A DNA stretch of 64,000 nt from Onchocerca volvulus (Eukaryota > Nematoda > Chromadorea > Rhabditida > Onchocercidae): positions 682,001 through 746,000 of the forward strand of contig HG738138.1 of the NCBI GenBank assembly GCA_000499405.2, given 5' to 3'. The stretch's first letter is position 1. Each line of letters begins with the position of its first letter. Shown here in pieces: positions 47,256 to 60,796 of this stretch. Position numbers and translations under genes: made by a program. The notes beneath the pieces are model-generated. The model saw only the letters and a list, made by a program, of their open reading frames with translations, did no database searches and was not told where the DNA came from.

Positions 47256-50200
47256 ATGAGATTTTAGAAAAGTAAATACTTAATGTTTCTTTTTTTTCTC
47301 TCTTTTTAGCAAACCTCAATTCTTCTTTTTGCTTCTCTTCAAATTTTTAAATTTTGCATTGAAATTTGAAATATTTTTTAAAGCAATGAGCCTTCCTGTT
47401 CAATATAAATTCTGATTTTTTCAAGAATGCTCTTGTCTCTTTGAGCATATTTAAGGTTACAGCTTTTAAAGCTTCCCAATGTCCTGACCTGATAAAATGA
47501 AAAAACTTTGCAGTTCTTTCTCCACTCAGCGCTTCTCAATTCTTCAAAAAGAATGAAAAAAAAATTTTTTTTTTTTTATGCTGTTTTGATTCATTGCTAA
47601 TACAATACTTCTGTCCATTTTCAATATGAAAGATATGCAATTTTTCTGCAATTATCATTGGTTGATCATTCATGAGAATCAATCAATCAATATTCGCCTA
47701 AAAAATACTCTCTGATTACGAAGTACTAATCATTATGGAATATAACTTCTCGATTAACTTTAACAAGAAAAATGTATTTTTCTGATTGAAGAGCTTTATT
47801 TATTTTATTATTTTTTGATTTATTTGAAATGAAGTATTTACGAGTAGTGCCGTTTCATGAATTTTTCGTTTTAAATGTTCAATGTTTTTCTTATTTTATT
47901 CTCTGTCTTAAATTTTGTGTAAAAATATGAATAAATTCTGGTTGAAATATTTGTCAAAAATATGCAGATACATAAGAAAAGATAACATGAATCAAATGAA
48001 ACATTTTAAATCGGGCAAGAAAACCCTTCATTATCTTATCGATCTTTGACCTTCCATTCGGCATTATCGATTGGGAAAAATTTATGCGCAAAGCATAATT
48101 TCTACATTTTGCAACCTGTTCTGATTTTTAAATTTTCTACAATAGAAATGCAAGGAAATAAAGATGACGAAGAATGAACATGGCGAAAGTGAAGTAAGAA
48201 ATACGGAACTCTATTTTCCTTATGTGTAAAATATCAAAATGAACGAAACTAATTGAAGGATAAACTTTATAAAATATGGAATTATGATAGTGATGTATAA
48301 AATGCTACAAGATTTCACATATTTACAAAATTTCGACAAACTGAATCCATATCACACAGCAATTCATGTATCCTGAAAAGGTGAAAAATACAGATAATTT
48401 TTTGTTATACAGATAATTTTCTTTTAACCTCAATACAGCTTTGCCGAAATATGCTGAAGTTATTCTAATTAATTATTAGAAGTATTTAATACATCAGCAT
48501 TTCCCTGATAGATTAGAATTTAATTTTTTTAGTCTCTTCATTGTCCGTATATTCGAAAATAACGGATTCGTTACTGATCGTTATAGTTGCGACTAAATGA
48601 TTCGAATTTCACAAGCCATGCGTAATAATATTACGCCAATTCAACGAGGAACTCTCGTCAACAACAAAATAAATGATTTTTTTTCCATGATGTCACTAAG
48701 AGAAAATTAAATTTCGATAATGGATCCGTTATTATCACAATGATCTTTAATAATCATTTCAAAATTATGAGCTCAGACGCTAACAAAGATATTATAAACA
48801 ACGCTAAAGCAATCTTGTTGCAGATTTCGATAAGTTCATAGTTTAAATCTTCTGTATCGTATAGCATACATTTATGATAATTCTTAATTGAAATAATAAT
48901 TGACATTTATCTACTAATGTAACATATGAAGTGGGAGAAATGTGTGAAACATCCTGATGTGTATGTATAATCGTTATAAACAACTTGGAAAGAATTGAGA
49001 CTAATGTTTGCAAAATATCTTATGGAACATTTGTTGCTTTTATTGGCTGGCATTCTTAGATTTTTGATAGCATCTTTTTGCTCGTTCATCTTAGAACTTA
49101 GTTTCTCTTCAAAGGCCGTATTTTTCAATCGCAACAAACAACATACATAGACGACATATATATATATATATATATATGTATATATCCTCCAAGTCATTCT
49201 AAACTTTATCATTTTCATTCTCATATTTCTATCTCTTCCTGTCCACCTTGATTTTCATTTAAATCTGTTAATTTTTTTGTCATCAGCTTCTTTTTTTCCA
49301 TAAAATTCAACTATTTTTGATTTTATCAGCAAGCAATGTTAGCTTTCTGTTACAAAGTTGTAAAGTATAAAGCTTTAGTCTTAAGTAATTTTCATGGTTA
49401 ATTATCTTTAGCTCCAATTATAAAAAAGTGATTAATTAAAATAATTCAAAGTTGATCAAATTCAAAATTATTAATAGTTTCGTCATTTTTGTTTGTAAGG
49501 TTTTTTTTTTCTTCCTTCATGATATCAGTTGTTAATTAAGTATTCTGCTTGCTACATTCTTCGTTTCAATATTTTTTGTTTTTTAAATGTAATATTCAGT
49601 TGATGATGTGTTGTTCGAAATCCATAAAATGATATCATTTTTTAATTATAGAAAATTTTTTGAATTATATGCTGTATTGATTGCTTAATTTATTAATAAC
49701 TTGCATTAGCTAATTCATTTCAAAAGTAATTATTCTTTTCTCTCTCTCTCTCTTTTTCTCGTTCTCCCTCTCTATCTCTCAGAAGTGAAAATTTTCATAA
49801 TTCATTTTCTTCAAGATTCCAATATTTATAGGATCAAACTTCGCTATTCGCTTACTTTCATTATTCCCATTCCTATTTTTTTTCTGCTCTTAGTGAATTA
49901 TATCCTAATTAAAAACTTCTGTAAATGTCAGAAAGCTCATTCAATTTTCACAAAATGAATCAATAGTAACGTTTCACTCATTTCGATTGTTATTTTTTTT
50001 CTTTTCTCGTAAATTTATTAAATTTATAAATAAATAAACATTTGTAATTTAATGCAAAATAATATATAAACAATACATATATATTGTTTCGAACAACGAA
50101 AACAGCTGAAATGATTTCTTTAAGTTTTTCTACAGACTGACAACTAATTATTTTTATTAAAAGAAAAAAAAACGGTAAATTTCCGCTTGTTTATCCAAAA

Positions 50201-52984
50201 TGGACTTAATATTTTCTTTTCGTTTGTGTGCGCATAATATGAATATTTGATTAACATAATAATATTGTGAAAAAAAAATAGTTCAATTTGTAATATAAAT
50301 TTAATAAGGAACTAATCAATTCCAACCCAATAAACTTATTTCAAATTATTAAAATGAAATTATAACACAATTATTGTTGAAAATAAAATAGAAGATTTAT
50401 TTGCTTTGTTGTGGTCAATAAAAATTTTCCAATTTCAGTTAAAATAACTTTTCTCCCAATCTATTTGTGTTGTAAACAAAACGATCAATTGAATGATATA
50501 ACAATTTTTTTTTCCTTTTTTCCTCCGCCCTCTCTATTGTCAACTAAGCACGTTTTTTAAAGTTTTTTTTTTTTTTTTTTTTTCAGACTTACTTTATTCG
50601 CAAAAATTTTTTCTTTTTCTTTTTTTTTTTTTTTTTTTAAAAATCATAGATGACAAACGAAATTCTGAAGCAAAGTAAAGCCAGAAAAGTGCAGAAGTTT
50701 CAGGAAATTGCTTTTATTTGATTTGATTTGACGCAATTATATATAAATATATATATAATGAAATCAATACAAATTCTTCTTTTTCTCTCTAATTCATGAG
50801 AATGAAGATTGATTAGAAATTAAAAATAAATTTTTTGAAGAGAAAAGGTTAGAAAAAAAAGATGGAATGAATTTCGAATTAATTGTAAAATTTGATATTT
50901 GTTAGAGCAGTTATAATTTATTAATATTTCATTCGCTTAATTATTATAAATTTCACGGACAATCATTGAAATGTTGTTACATTGATGAATATAAAATCCT
51001 TTATTTCATTGTTGTATCATCTGTTTTCTTTCACTAAATTCAAAACTTCTCAAAATATAAGCATATAGTGCCCTTTAAAATAAAATGTAAATTTTGTTAT
51101 TGTCAAAAGTGCATAATTACTTTAAATTCGATTCAAAAGTACAAACTTTTTTTTTTTGCATATCCAATTTTATTTATAAATAAAAGGGAATGGCTCATTT
51201 AATAATATTGATAAGCAGCAATTATCTGAACCTATTCAGTATTTGATTGCAGAAACATTAGAGTTCTTTGAAATCGAAAATTCATCATCTTTCATATTAA
51301 TCACTGAGTCAATATTTTTTTAATAAAATAAAAAGCAAAAAAAGGCTAATGGAAAATAATTTTATTGATATTGTTGACTGCTAGCCATAATCAAGCATAA
51401 TTTATCAGTTAATTTAAATATGAGTTAAAGAGCTTTCAAAATAAAAGAAAATTAGTTAAAGTACTTGGTATGACGAATAATTTCTGCAATCCATATGTTT
51501 CTTACTGACAAAATAAATGATTAAATTTGCTGGAATAATAATTATCTTCAAAAAATAATGCAAGTGTTGAGTTCAGAAATTTACGGAACTAAAAAAAAAA
51601 AAGGAAAACCTTTCGGATGGTTTTTTCAAATTTCAGACCAAAAACTGATTATCTTTTTTTTTTCAAGCAAATAATTTGAAATAAGGAATACTAAATCAAT
51701 GTTATTATCATCAAATGCTGTCTGTTTCATTTTCAATTTACTACAACTTTTTTTTTCAGCAATTTCAAATATATTTGCATACTTCTCCCATAAAATTGAA
51801 GTTCCTAAGTGACACAAATTGTGAAGTTTGAAAATCTCTTTACTCTATAGAAAACTAAAAAATGAATTTTTTTTTTTTGAAACGAAAGAAAGATAGATTT
51901 AACCAGTCGGAACGATTTTGTTTGCATCCAACAAAAGATAAGCTTTTAACGAATCTTTGACGGATTCAGGACAACATGAATTTAGCATTTCGTGGAGTTT
52001 ATTTCAGTTCACTTAAATATTTTCCCAGTTACATCAGCTATTTTCAGAAACATTTTTCCGTTTTCTCTGAAATTTTTCTCATCGAATTTCAGGCCAAATT
52101 ATTAGTGTTCGGTGAATATTTTTCTTTGCAATTTATTGAATTGCATGAATTTTCAAATGAGTTATTTAAACATTTTGGTGGCAAAATAAATTTTTTGATG
52201 AATAGTTTTTCTTTAAATTGAGGTTTTCTGGAACAGAACAGCCAGAATTAGCTTCACCTTTCATTTTTTAATTGAATTTTGGATTAAATTTTGCGAGGAA
52301 TGGACTTTTACAGGATCAAACCAAATCTATCCATTTTTTTTTCTTTAATTTTCCATGAAATAATTATTAGATAAAAATAAATTTAAAAAAAAAAAAAAAA
52401 ACGAGACCGTATCTTTACTCTAGTAAAATGAAATATATATGATTCGTTCCAGCATTCTACATGAATAAGGCAGGTGTAAAATTTATGGCTAAATCAATCA
52501 TCTATGCTTAAAATTCAAAATTAATTCAAATTCAGCCAACAAACAACAAAGACATAAACATGGATCTTATGTTCTTCGAAAATTTTTCAAGTTGATATTT
52601 ATGGAGCATTAATTTAATTGTGCTGGATTTTCTAAAGCTCTGAGTTAAGGATTTTAATTTTATTAATAGTTGTTGATTGTGGTGCGAAGATGAGAATTTT
52701 ATCTCATCATTTGTTATCAAATTGTGAAATCCAATTACTACGGTTAAAATTTGCAATTAAATTCAATTACTATAGCTAGAATTAACAAGCATCTTTGATC
52801 TCAATTTTACACAGCAATGATAACAAATAAAATATGCGGTACAATTGTAAAAGTGAAGATGGTGCTACAAAGCTTGTTTGCTATTAAGCGAAAATTTCAC
52901 ATTCTTTTGCTATCATCGGATGATGTTGAAAAGGTAATAGAGATTGCTTAACTTCAAGTGCTTATCACTCAAATCATTTCGAAA

Positions 52985-53151
52985 TGAGTCTCTTCAATTC
53001 AAATGTGTCATTCGATATCTTTCTTCCAAACAAATCAAATAAACATACCACTTACTTTAATAGCAGCGAAATTCGGCGAACTGTCATCCTATCCTCTACA
53101 TCATCAACCCACTTCAAATGAAGAAAGAGAAAACAAAAAGGAAAAAGGTAG
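52985..53151 (+). other. Two overlapping ATG frames with coding-like composition
   Basis: ATG 52985 opens 44 residues (MSLFNSNVSFDIFLPNK at the start) and ATG 53003 in another frame opens residues such as IPLTLIAAKFGELSSYPL up to a GTAGAA donor at about 53148. Both avoid the low-complexity look of the region. At most one can be real, and no family is recognised. Confidence 0.14.
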
Positions 53152-54496
53152 AATAAATCAAAATTTAAAGAAATTTCAATTTAGTAAAGGAAATTTTTCA
53201 TTCATATATATCATTTCCATTGTTACTTCCTTTCTGATCTCATTCCATTTCTTTTTCTTTTATTTTTTTTTTTGGATGAATGAACGAGAACAAAAAAATA
53301 GAAGCATAATTATGGAATGAAAATGAGAATTTTTGAGAAAAGAATGAAAAGGGCTAAAACTTTTCCGAAATGGAATGACAAAAGAATCCGGCAAAAAAAC
53401 TGGAAGGATTTTTGGAAAATGAAAAAAAGAAAAAAAAAGGAACGAAATAATGCCTATTTTTTCAACTTACATCCTCTTTGCTATCTTCATTATTCGTAGA
53501 TTTGAATGAATAATTGTTTAATGCCATCCGTCACATTTTTGTCATTCAATCAAAAAAACTTTTTAATTTATCAACTTTTCATTTATTATCTTGCAAGCAA
53601 AAACTTTTATCTTTAAATAGAGAGAAGTTTATTTCTTTTTTTTTTCGCTGGTAGGAGTATTTTTCATATTCAAATTATTCTCCAAAGAAGAATTTGCTCC
53701 ATAAAACTTTGGTTTCCTTGTTTATTCATTATCTATTTCTTTTTTTTTATTTTTGTTTATTTATTTCATCAATAAGATCGGAAATATTAGATTACTTTAT
53801 TCCGGTGGATTTTCCGTCAATAGTATAGTTGCATATTGATAGTTTGATTTAATTAAAAAACGGACTTTTATCCATTTAACACTATTTACATAATTTCGAA
53901 AATTTATCATGATTGATTTGAGGAGAAAAGTTTGGTTTGAAAGATTTTTTCTAAATTTTATTGATTCAGTTTGAAGGATTTTTTTTTCAAATTTACTGAA
54001 CCATTTTGAGGCTTATATTTTGTATAATTCTATTCTCAAATATTTCTTTCAACCGTTACTCGTAGAAAGGAAAAAAAATTGAATGGTCAAAAAATAAAAT
54101 AAATTCAATTGCTAGGTTTGTTCTCACAATTTGTACATTATACAAATAAACTACTGGTTGTGAAAGATGTGACAAAATTTTTGAAATGCTAACTGTCAAT
54201 CGATTTTTAGACAAATTTTATTTCGAAATGATAATTTTTATTTGTCTATTGAGTTAGATTAATATCACAAGCTTTAGTTAAACATTTAGGAAGTCTTATA
54301 GCCAACTTGGCTATTCCTTTAAAAAAAAAAAAAAGAAAAATGCATGTTAGGGCCAATTTGCATTGCTGCCCCTGAATTGATTACCATTAATTTCTTGTGC
54401 ATATATCCATCATATTTGATTCGCTCTGCCTTCTTTCTTCGAAGAATAAGAGGGAAGTTATAATAAATAGTTCATTTCAAGCATTTTCCTTTCAGT

Positions 54497-54636
54497 CATG
54501 CAGGAAAAGGAAAGAAAAAGCACGCCTTATGATCTTTAATGTATTATCTTTCGATTACGGTATCGCGGGAATTCCGAATGAAATTTTACAATGGGATTTT
54601 TTCGAAATGTTTACATTTATTTTTTTCCCATATTAA
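54497..54636 (+). other. Exon-like stretch after a strong acceptor, unidentified
   Basis: GCATTTTCCTTTCAG ends at 54496. The following frame reads a basic stretch, then MIFNVLSFDYGIAGIPNE and EILQWDFFEMF, and stops at 54634. A short alternative frame begins with the ATG right after the acceptor. I cannot link it to other exons and do not recognise it. Confidence 0.18.
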
Positions 54637-54639
54637 AAG

Positions 54640-55540
54640 GGCTGGTACCGTAGGCGAAGGAAAAGGGAGGATGAAGGAGAGAGGAAAGGTAAAGTGCAAA
54701 ACGCTTATGCGATAATGATAATAATCATAAGCGATCTTTTGATAAGGGTAAATCGGTGGTGAAGGAAGGTGAAAGAGGCCAGCAAGGTTGTAAGTGGAAA
54801 GGATAATCATGTTTTAGAATAATGGGAAAGGATGAAAAAGGATGTATGAAATGTGGGGAAATACCTCGGGCGGGGATTTTTTGGTTTTCTCGAAATAGAC
54901 AAACGAGATGAGATGGGATTTTTGGTTTGCTCGAAATGGGCAAGCGAGATGAGATGGGAGAAAGTGAAGGGGAGAAGAAATAGAAAGATTGGAATAAAAT
55001 TTTGAAGGTATTCTTTAGAAAGAAAAAAAGACAGCAGAAAATGTTTCCATTTTAGGCCAAACAGAGAACTGAGAAGTCGAGATAAGCCTAAACCCGAAGT
55101 CGGACATAGGCCAAACTTACTTTTCATAGCTTTGTAACCTTTTTCTCATCCTCCCGACAGTCATCTCCCGTTCATTCACTCCACAAACGGCATTCATCGG
55201 TCTCGAGTTGTTCACCTTTTATCCCTTCCCTAGGCTTATTCTATACAACTAGGCTAGGCCCGTTTCATCCACCACACATAAATACCAAATCTATTAATCC
55301 GTCGGTCGGTCGATTCAGTCTTATTCTCTCTCCCTCTCTCTCTCTTCAAGCTTGTCGATCCGCCAAAGCTTGGAAAACTCGAAAACATTCCCTCTTCCAC
55401 CTTTTGCCACCTTTTTAAAAGCTTATAACTTCCTTTTACTTGTGCATAATGCTCTTCTATAACCTCCCCCGATCATTCCTCCTTCTCCTCCCTCACATTT
55501 CCCCTTTCTTCAAATATATTTGAAAACTTGAAAAATTTTT
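54640..55540. promoter_or_regulatory. GC-richer island with tandem duplication, possible promoter of an off-window gene
   Basis: The first part is purine-rich on the + strand and the second part pyrimidine-rich (CT and CCT runs), with CGGT repeats at 55301-55311 and scattered CpG. No gene is readable inside. By analogy with the island before FGFRL it may be a promoter, perhaps for a gene beyond the window. Confidence 0.25.
54873..54959. repeat. Tandem duplication, unit about 41-42 bp
   Basis: Two copies share GGGATTTTT, CTCGAAAT and CGAGATGAGATGGGA in order, with five or six differences. They lie in a GC-richer island. Confidence 0.8.
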
Positions 55541-56237
55541 CATATACAAACATACACACAAACACACATACACACATACACCCTCATAAATACATTTATC
55601 AAAATGCCAATGCTTGCAAGCTTAAAACTTTGTTCGAATATCGATAACGAATCCGACATTATTCAAACTGTCGTACTAAATTGCAACACATACACATACA
55701 TAAATGCATGCATGCACAAATATGCATATCAGCAAACAACAACATAAATAGCAATGAATAAATCGCGGGAGATAGACATAGAAGTAGACTGGAGATGCAT
55801 TTGCATTCACTGGCATGCATAATAACTTGCTATCCAAACATTATCCCGAAGTAAGCGTAAGGCAAGAAGAAATGAGGAATCCCAGATATCAGTACTATTT
55901 GGTTGATTTCAGTTGATGGTGATTATTCATTTCATTGATTATATTGATACCCGGGAATCACCGAGTAAATTTTGGATTTTATCCGAAATAATTGATATTA
56001 TACATTATCGCTTTTATTATCATTACCATCACAAATGCTATTATAGTTATTTGATATCATTATCATTATTATTATACGATCATCATTAGCAGTTGCAGTA
56101 GCAGTAGCAATAAGCAGCCACTATTATTATTAATCTAATTTCTATCATTGAGAAAATATAGCACCACTTTTCTTCATATCAATTTATCGACAATCACATT
56201 TGCTTCATAGCATGTATATATATAGCATGTCAACAAT

Positions 56238-56288
56238 ATCATTATTATTATTTATTATTATTATTATCATTATTATTATTATTATCAT
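56238..56288. repeat. (ATT)n trinucleotide repeat
   Basis: Imperfect ATT repeat of about 50 bases; nearby ATC and GCA repeats (56060-56130) make this a microsatellite cluster. Confidence 0.85.
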
Positions 56289-59200
56289 CGCCAGCCTCTA
56301 AAAATTTTATCCCTACTGGTAGCAATCAATAGTAAACATCTTCGAAAGAACAATTCTTCCCTAGTTTTTTAACAAGTCCGATTTTCGCTTCTAATTTGTG
56401 CCAATCTTTCAAAGTAAATTGCAAAATTTCTATTCACGAAACTAATTAAAAGTTATGGATAATTAGGTTTTAATTGTAGAAACTAAAATTTTTGGAAATA
56501 GATTCCTATCACTTATCAGAATTATCACAGCTGTTACAATATTTACACTACATCTTTCTAAAACTTGACAATAATATTGCTTTATCATAAAATGACACGA
56601 CAGTATGAGTTGAACAGAAGCTCTTGTAAAACTGATGATGGATCGGTCCATTTGTTAAATTTATCAGCTTAATTCGGCTACTTCCATAGGTTACTTCAAT
56701 TATGCGATATCATAATAGGATTAAAATATCGCCAACATGTCTGTATAAATTTGACTTTTGTATTAAAAAATTACAATTGATTTTTTCTCGAAACTTTGCA
56801 TGAGTTCTTTGATTCTATTTCTTATTCAATTTTAAAACTAAAACAGGACATTTAGACTGGTTTTTAATCCGCTCTAGGTGCCTTAATTCGTTTTAAAAAT
56901 ACCAAATTTTATATACAAAGATGAAAGTATGCATGGATTTCGAACAATTTGATGAGGAGAGAAACTTACAAGTTAACTTGGATTATTTGAACCAATTGAA
57001 TTAGTTCAGAGAGTAGAATTGTTATTTTTTTCCTCCAAATAATTCAATTTAATTTATTTTGTTATGCGATCATTACTATCCTGCAATTTGTATGCATTCA
57101 ATAAATTGATGTATGCAATTCGAAATTTCACTTGGACCAATCAATCACCACAATTTAATACTTCCATTCAAAATTTTGAAACCTTTTAACAAAATAAGTG
57201 ATTTGTATGGAAAGACGAAAGAGAAAGGAAGAAAATAATTCATTTATCGCATTGATTATGTGAAATCGAAATGCTTTCTTTTAACGTACTCTGGGTGGAT
57301 TTATGAACTGGTTTGAAAGCACGATTTAAAACAAAGTGTCAATCCAAGTTTTTTAATTATAATCATTTTGTTGGCCATATCAACAATTAACATTTTTGAT
57401 AATCATTAGTCCTCATAATTCATCAAGTTATAATAATTACAGGTAATATGAAATTGTCGAAGTAATTTAATGCTTCAAACTTATTTACTACTTTGACGTC
57501 GTTTGAAATTTTTCAAAAATTTGACACCAAGTGACATTTCATTATTGTTCTTTCACATCTCAAATCATCTGTTCAAATATCAATCGGTTGTATTTAAAAA
57601 AAAAAAAAATAAAATAAAATAAAGTTTGTTGAATGCTCGTTATGCCCATTCGTTCCAGATGTTTCATCTAGGTGTATCAAATTATTTCTCGACTTTTTTG
57701 ACCCATAATTTCTAGAAGATCACTTTTTGTTTTTCCGTTAAAATATATGTTATTTTAAAAAATTTGCAAAATTTCTCGCATTCCTAAAATTATTTTTTCA
57801 TTTTAAATTTGATTTTAATTTTCCAGCGAACTGTTATCAATTACAAAATCATCATAAAGTTGCAAATTTTCTTTTGCTATTTGTCATTTCAATTTCGCTT
57901 AGTTTGCTGTTTGCTTATTGTTGTCTTCAAATGAATGAAACTATTGATGTTTCGAAAGAGGTTTTTCAAAACACATAATAAATAGCTTTCCTTTACAAAC
58001 TTCAAAAGCAATAGCTGAAAGGTTATATTTCCTATACTGGGGAATCGATTTTTTTTTTTTTTTTTCATTTCCTTTTTTTTGAAATAATTTTTTGTTCGAA
58101 AATTTTAGAGAAATTCTTCGATTTTATAAAATAGTATTTGTTATCTATTAATAAATCTATGCGAAATAAAGATTATTGCAAAAGCGAATCCGATGGAAAA
58201 ATAGATAATAAAGGATGGAGAAGTAATTATCCCAATAAGAATAATTCCTTTCCATATTTCATCTTTTTTTTTTTCTTTTTTACAACTTTTCTTCATCCCT
58301 TCCATTCTCTTCTCATCATTTTATACGTTTTACTTCAGCTTTCTTTCTTTCGACCAATAAAAATAGCAAATATAATGTTAAGAGATTTATTTGCCAGTAT
58401 TTCTAAAATTTTTGATTCATATAAAATTTTAAAGTTCATGTTTTTGTGAAAGATAAAAAAAAAATTGGTAAATTTTTCTTGTTTTGAAATTTTAATACAA
58501 GAATTCACGGAATTTTAAATGTTATTTTGTTTTAACTGTTTTTATTTCATATGTTTATGTAACTTCATTGATTATTAGTTTCGAAAAAAAAAAAAAAAAA
58601 AGTGCACAATATATTTGAGCATGGATGGAGATAATGATGATTAAAGTTAATTCCAAAGTTAAATTTGTACCGATTTCAAACGCCTTGTAAAATGTGAGCT
58701 TCAAACTGCATTTTAAAATAGAGCTTCTAGATCTGAATGTAATATCTTTGCTCATTATCGATGCGATAATTTCAACTGTGATTTTTGAAAGTTTCTTGAA
58801 AATTTTTCTTTTAAATAAACAATCATAACAATATATGCGAAGTAGCTATAACAAATGGATTCGTTAAGCAGCCTTTTGCTGATTAATTGAATGAGAAGAT
58901 ACTAGAATGAAAGTGAGACTGTTTGGCATTGGACCAGTCTTATCAAATTCCTAAAGTTCCAACAAATCACTCTCTTGCTTTTATCATTGAACTTTGTGCT
59001 CATGTCATTTTTTTAACAAGCCGGAGATTTCCGTTTGAATGACATTTTTAAATTGAACAAATGAAAGAGTGGGTGGGTAAAGCGGACGATGTTTCAACTT
59101 GTTTGCCACTACTGGATCATATCCGCTTGGTAAATGTTTGTTAGGCCGTCAATCAAGATTTGGGGCATTTCAGCTTAGGCTTATTGTCAGCATGTGTATT

Positions 59201-60749
59201 TGATGATCTATTTACCATGTTCATATCAAATAGCTTAATTTTAAAAGGCAAATTGTCATTCGAGAGTATTTTTGAAGTTTTCAAACACCTATAAATTAAA
59301 ATTTTTTCAATGAATTCATGTTTTGATTGTATTCCGGATTATATTCTTGTAAATCGAATGCGTATCTTGTTGAATTTTATTTATTAATTCAGTGCATATC
59401 TAGTTTTCTCTTTATTTAGAACATTGAATTTCCAGAAATTTTGCAGGAAAACAAAATAAATTGAAAATTTATAGTTGATAGGAAATTTTTATTGGCAAAT
59501 TCTTCTTCCTCATCTTATTACTTACTTATTTGGAAGTATGATATAAATTTGAAGAATAATATTATCTGAATCTTTCAATTTCCTTAACATTCCAATTATT
59601 TGACTTTTCACTTTTATTTTTATGCATTTTGTTATTTGTTATTGAAGTAAAAAGAAAATGTCAATTTCTACTCTCTTTTATTCGCATGAAACTTCAACAT
59701 ACATGTTCTTTATTTCTCAAAATTAAAAGATGTTCCACTGGGAGTATATGAAAATTTTTGAAGAGTGAGAAAGGAAAAAAAGCAACATATACATGAAAAC
59801 TTGAGTTAATTTTCTCATGCAACTTTTGCTGCTTGTAAAGTTGACATAAGGCCAGTAGTTAACACCCTCGAAATAAATTTTCCCCTTTTATTTTATTCTT
59901 TTCTGAAATTGCTCTTAAAGATGAAAAGATATGAGAAGCAATGCAGTATTATTGAGTACTACGATGCAGTAAATACATATTTCTAAAATTAAATTTTCCA
60001 ATTGATAAGGGAAACACACCGTAACGATTATTACATACCTAATATTATGATAAATATGCATGTTTTTTTCTTAGTCAATTCCAATCATCTCGAGGTGATG
60101 AAGTATAAATGCGTGCCAGAAATCTATTAATTATCCGAGGTTACAAAATCGATGTAATCAGGCAGAAATTCTCGTAGAAATTAATGAAATTCTAAGAAAA
60201 CTTTATATGAAATACAAGTCAATGTAGGATAGAGGTGAAATATTAATCTGCTCCTGAAATCAACTTTTTATGATCGATTTATATATGTTATTGATTACTT
60301 GTTTTTTTTTTTTTTATTTAACAAAAAGCAAAAATTAATTGATCGTTTATATCCGCATTTCTTTTTTGTTATCATAATATTAATTTTTCATTCACAATAT
60401 TTTTTAAGTGATATCATGTGTATTTTTTTCCTTTCCCATAAATCTTTTTGATTAATATTCCCAAAAAGATTTAATATTAAATTTTAAAGTTAGTAGAAAA
60501 TGTTAATATGTTTGCTGCAATTTGATTGCGACAACAAATTAAAATATAACGTTATGAATTAAATATTAAAATGCCTGTGTTTGAATGCATTTTAGCCTTA
60601 TTTTAGTTAAAATCGCAATACGCTCGAAATAATTTAAGTCTTTGCCACGAAAATTATCCATTCGTTTTCATTGACAATTTCTTCGCTGAGTAACTTTTTA
60701 TATAATATAAGAATGAAATATTCCATAGCTCATTAACCTCTAGCAAGAG

Positions 60750-60796
60750 GACAACTTGTCAAGGTGAAAATTTTTTTTTCATCTTGATAAGCTGTC
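60750..60796. repeat. 21-bp inverted repeat with three mismatches
   Basis: Arms 60750-60770 and 60776-60796 pair around a short T loop, with three mismatches, in a gene-poor region. Confidence 0.7.

Noticed and set aside
48907..49224. 105-residue minus-strand frame
   Set aside because: The first part translates a TA repeat, and no splice or family evidence supports the charged second part.
51976..52221. 81-residue ATG frame rich in Phe
   Set aside because: Its composition follows the local AT bias and there is no motif, acceptor or neighbour that supports it.
58138..58449. 103-residue frame with Phe runs
   Set aside because: It depends on a non-ATG start, contains T-tract residues and shows no family features.
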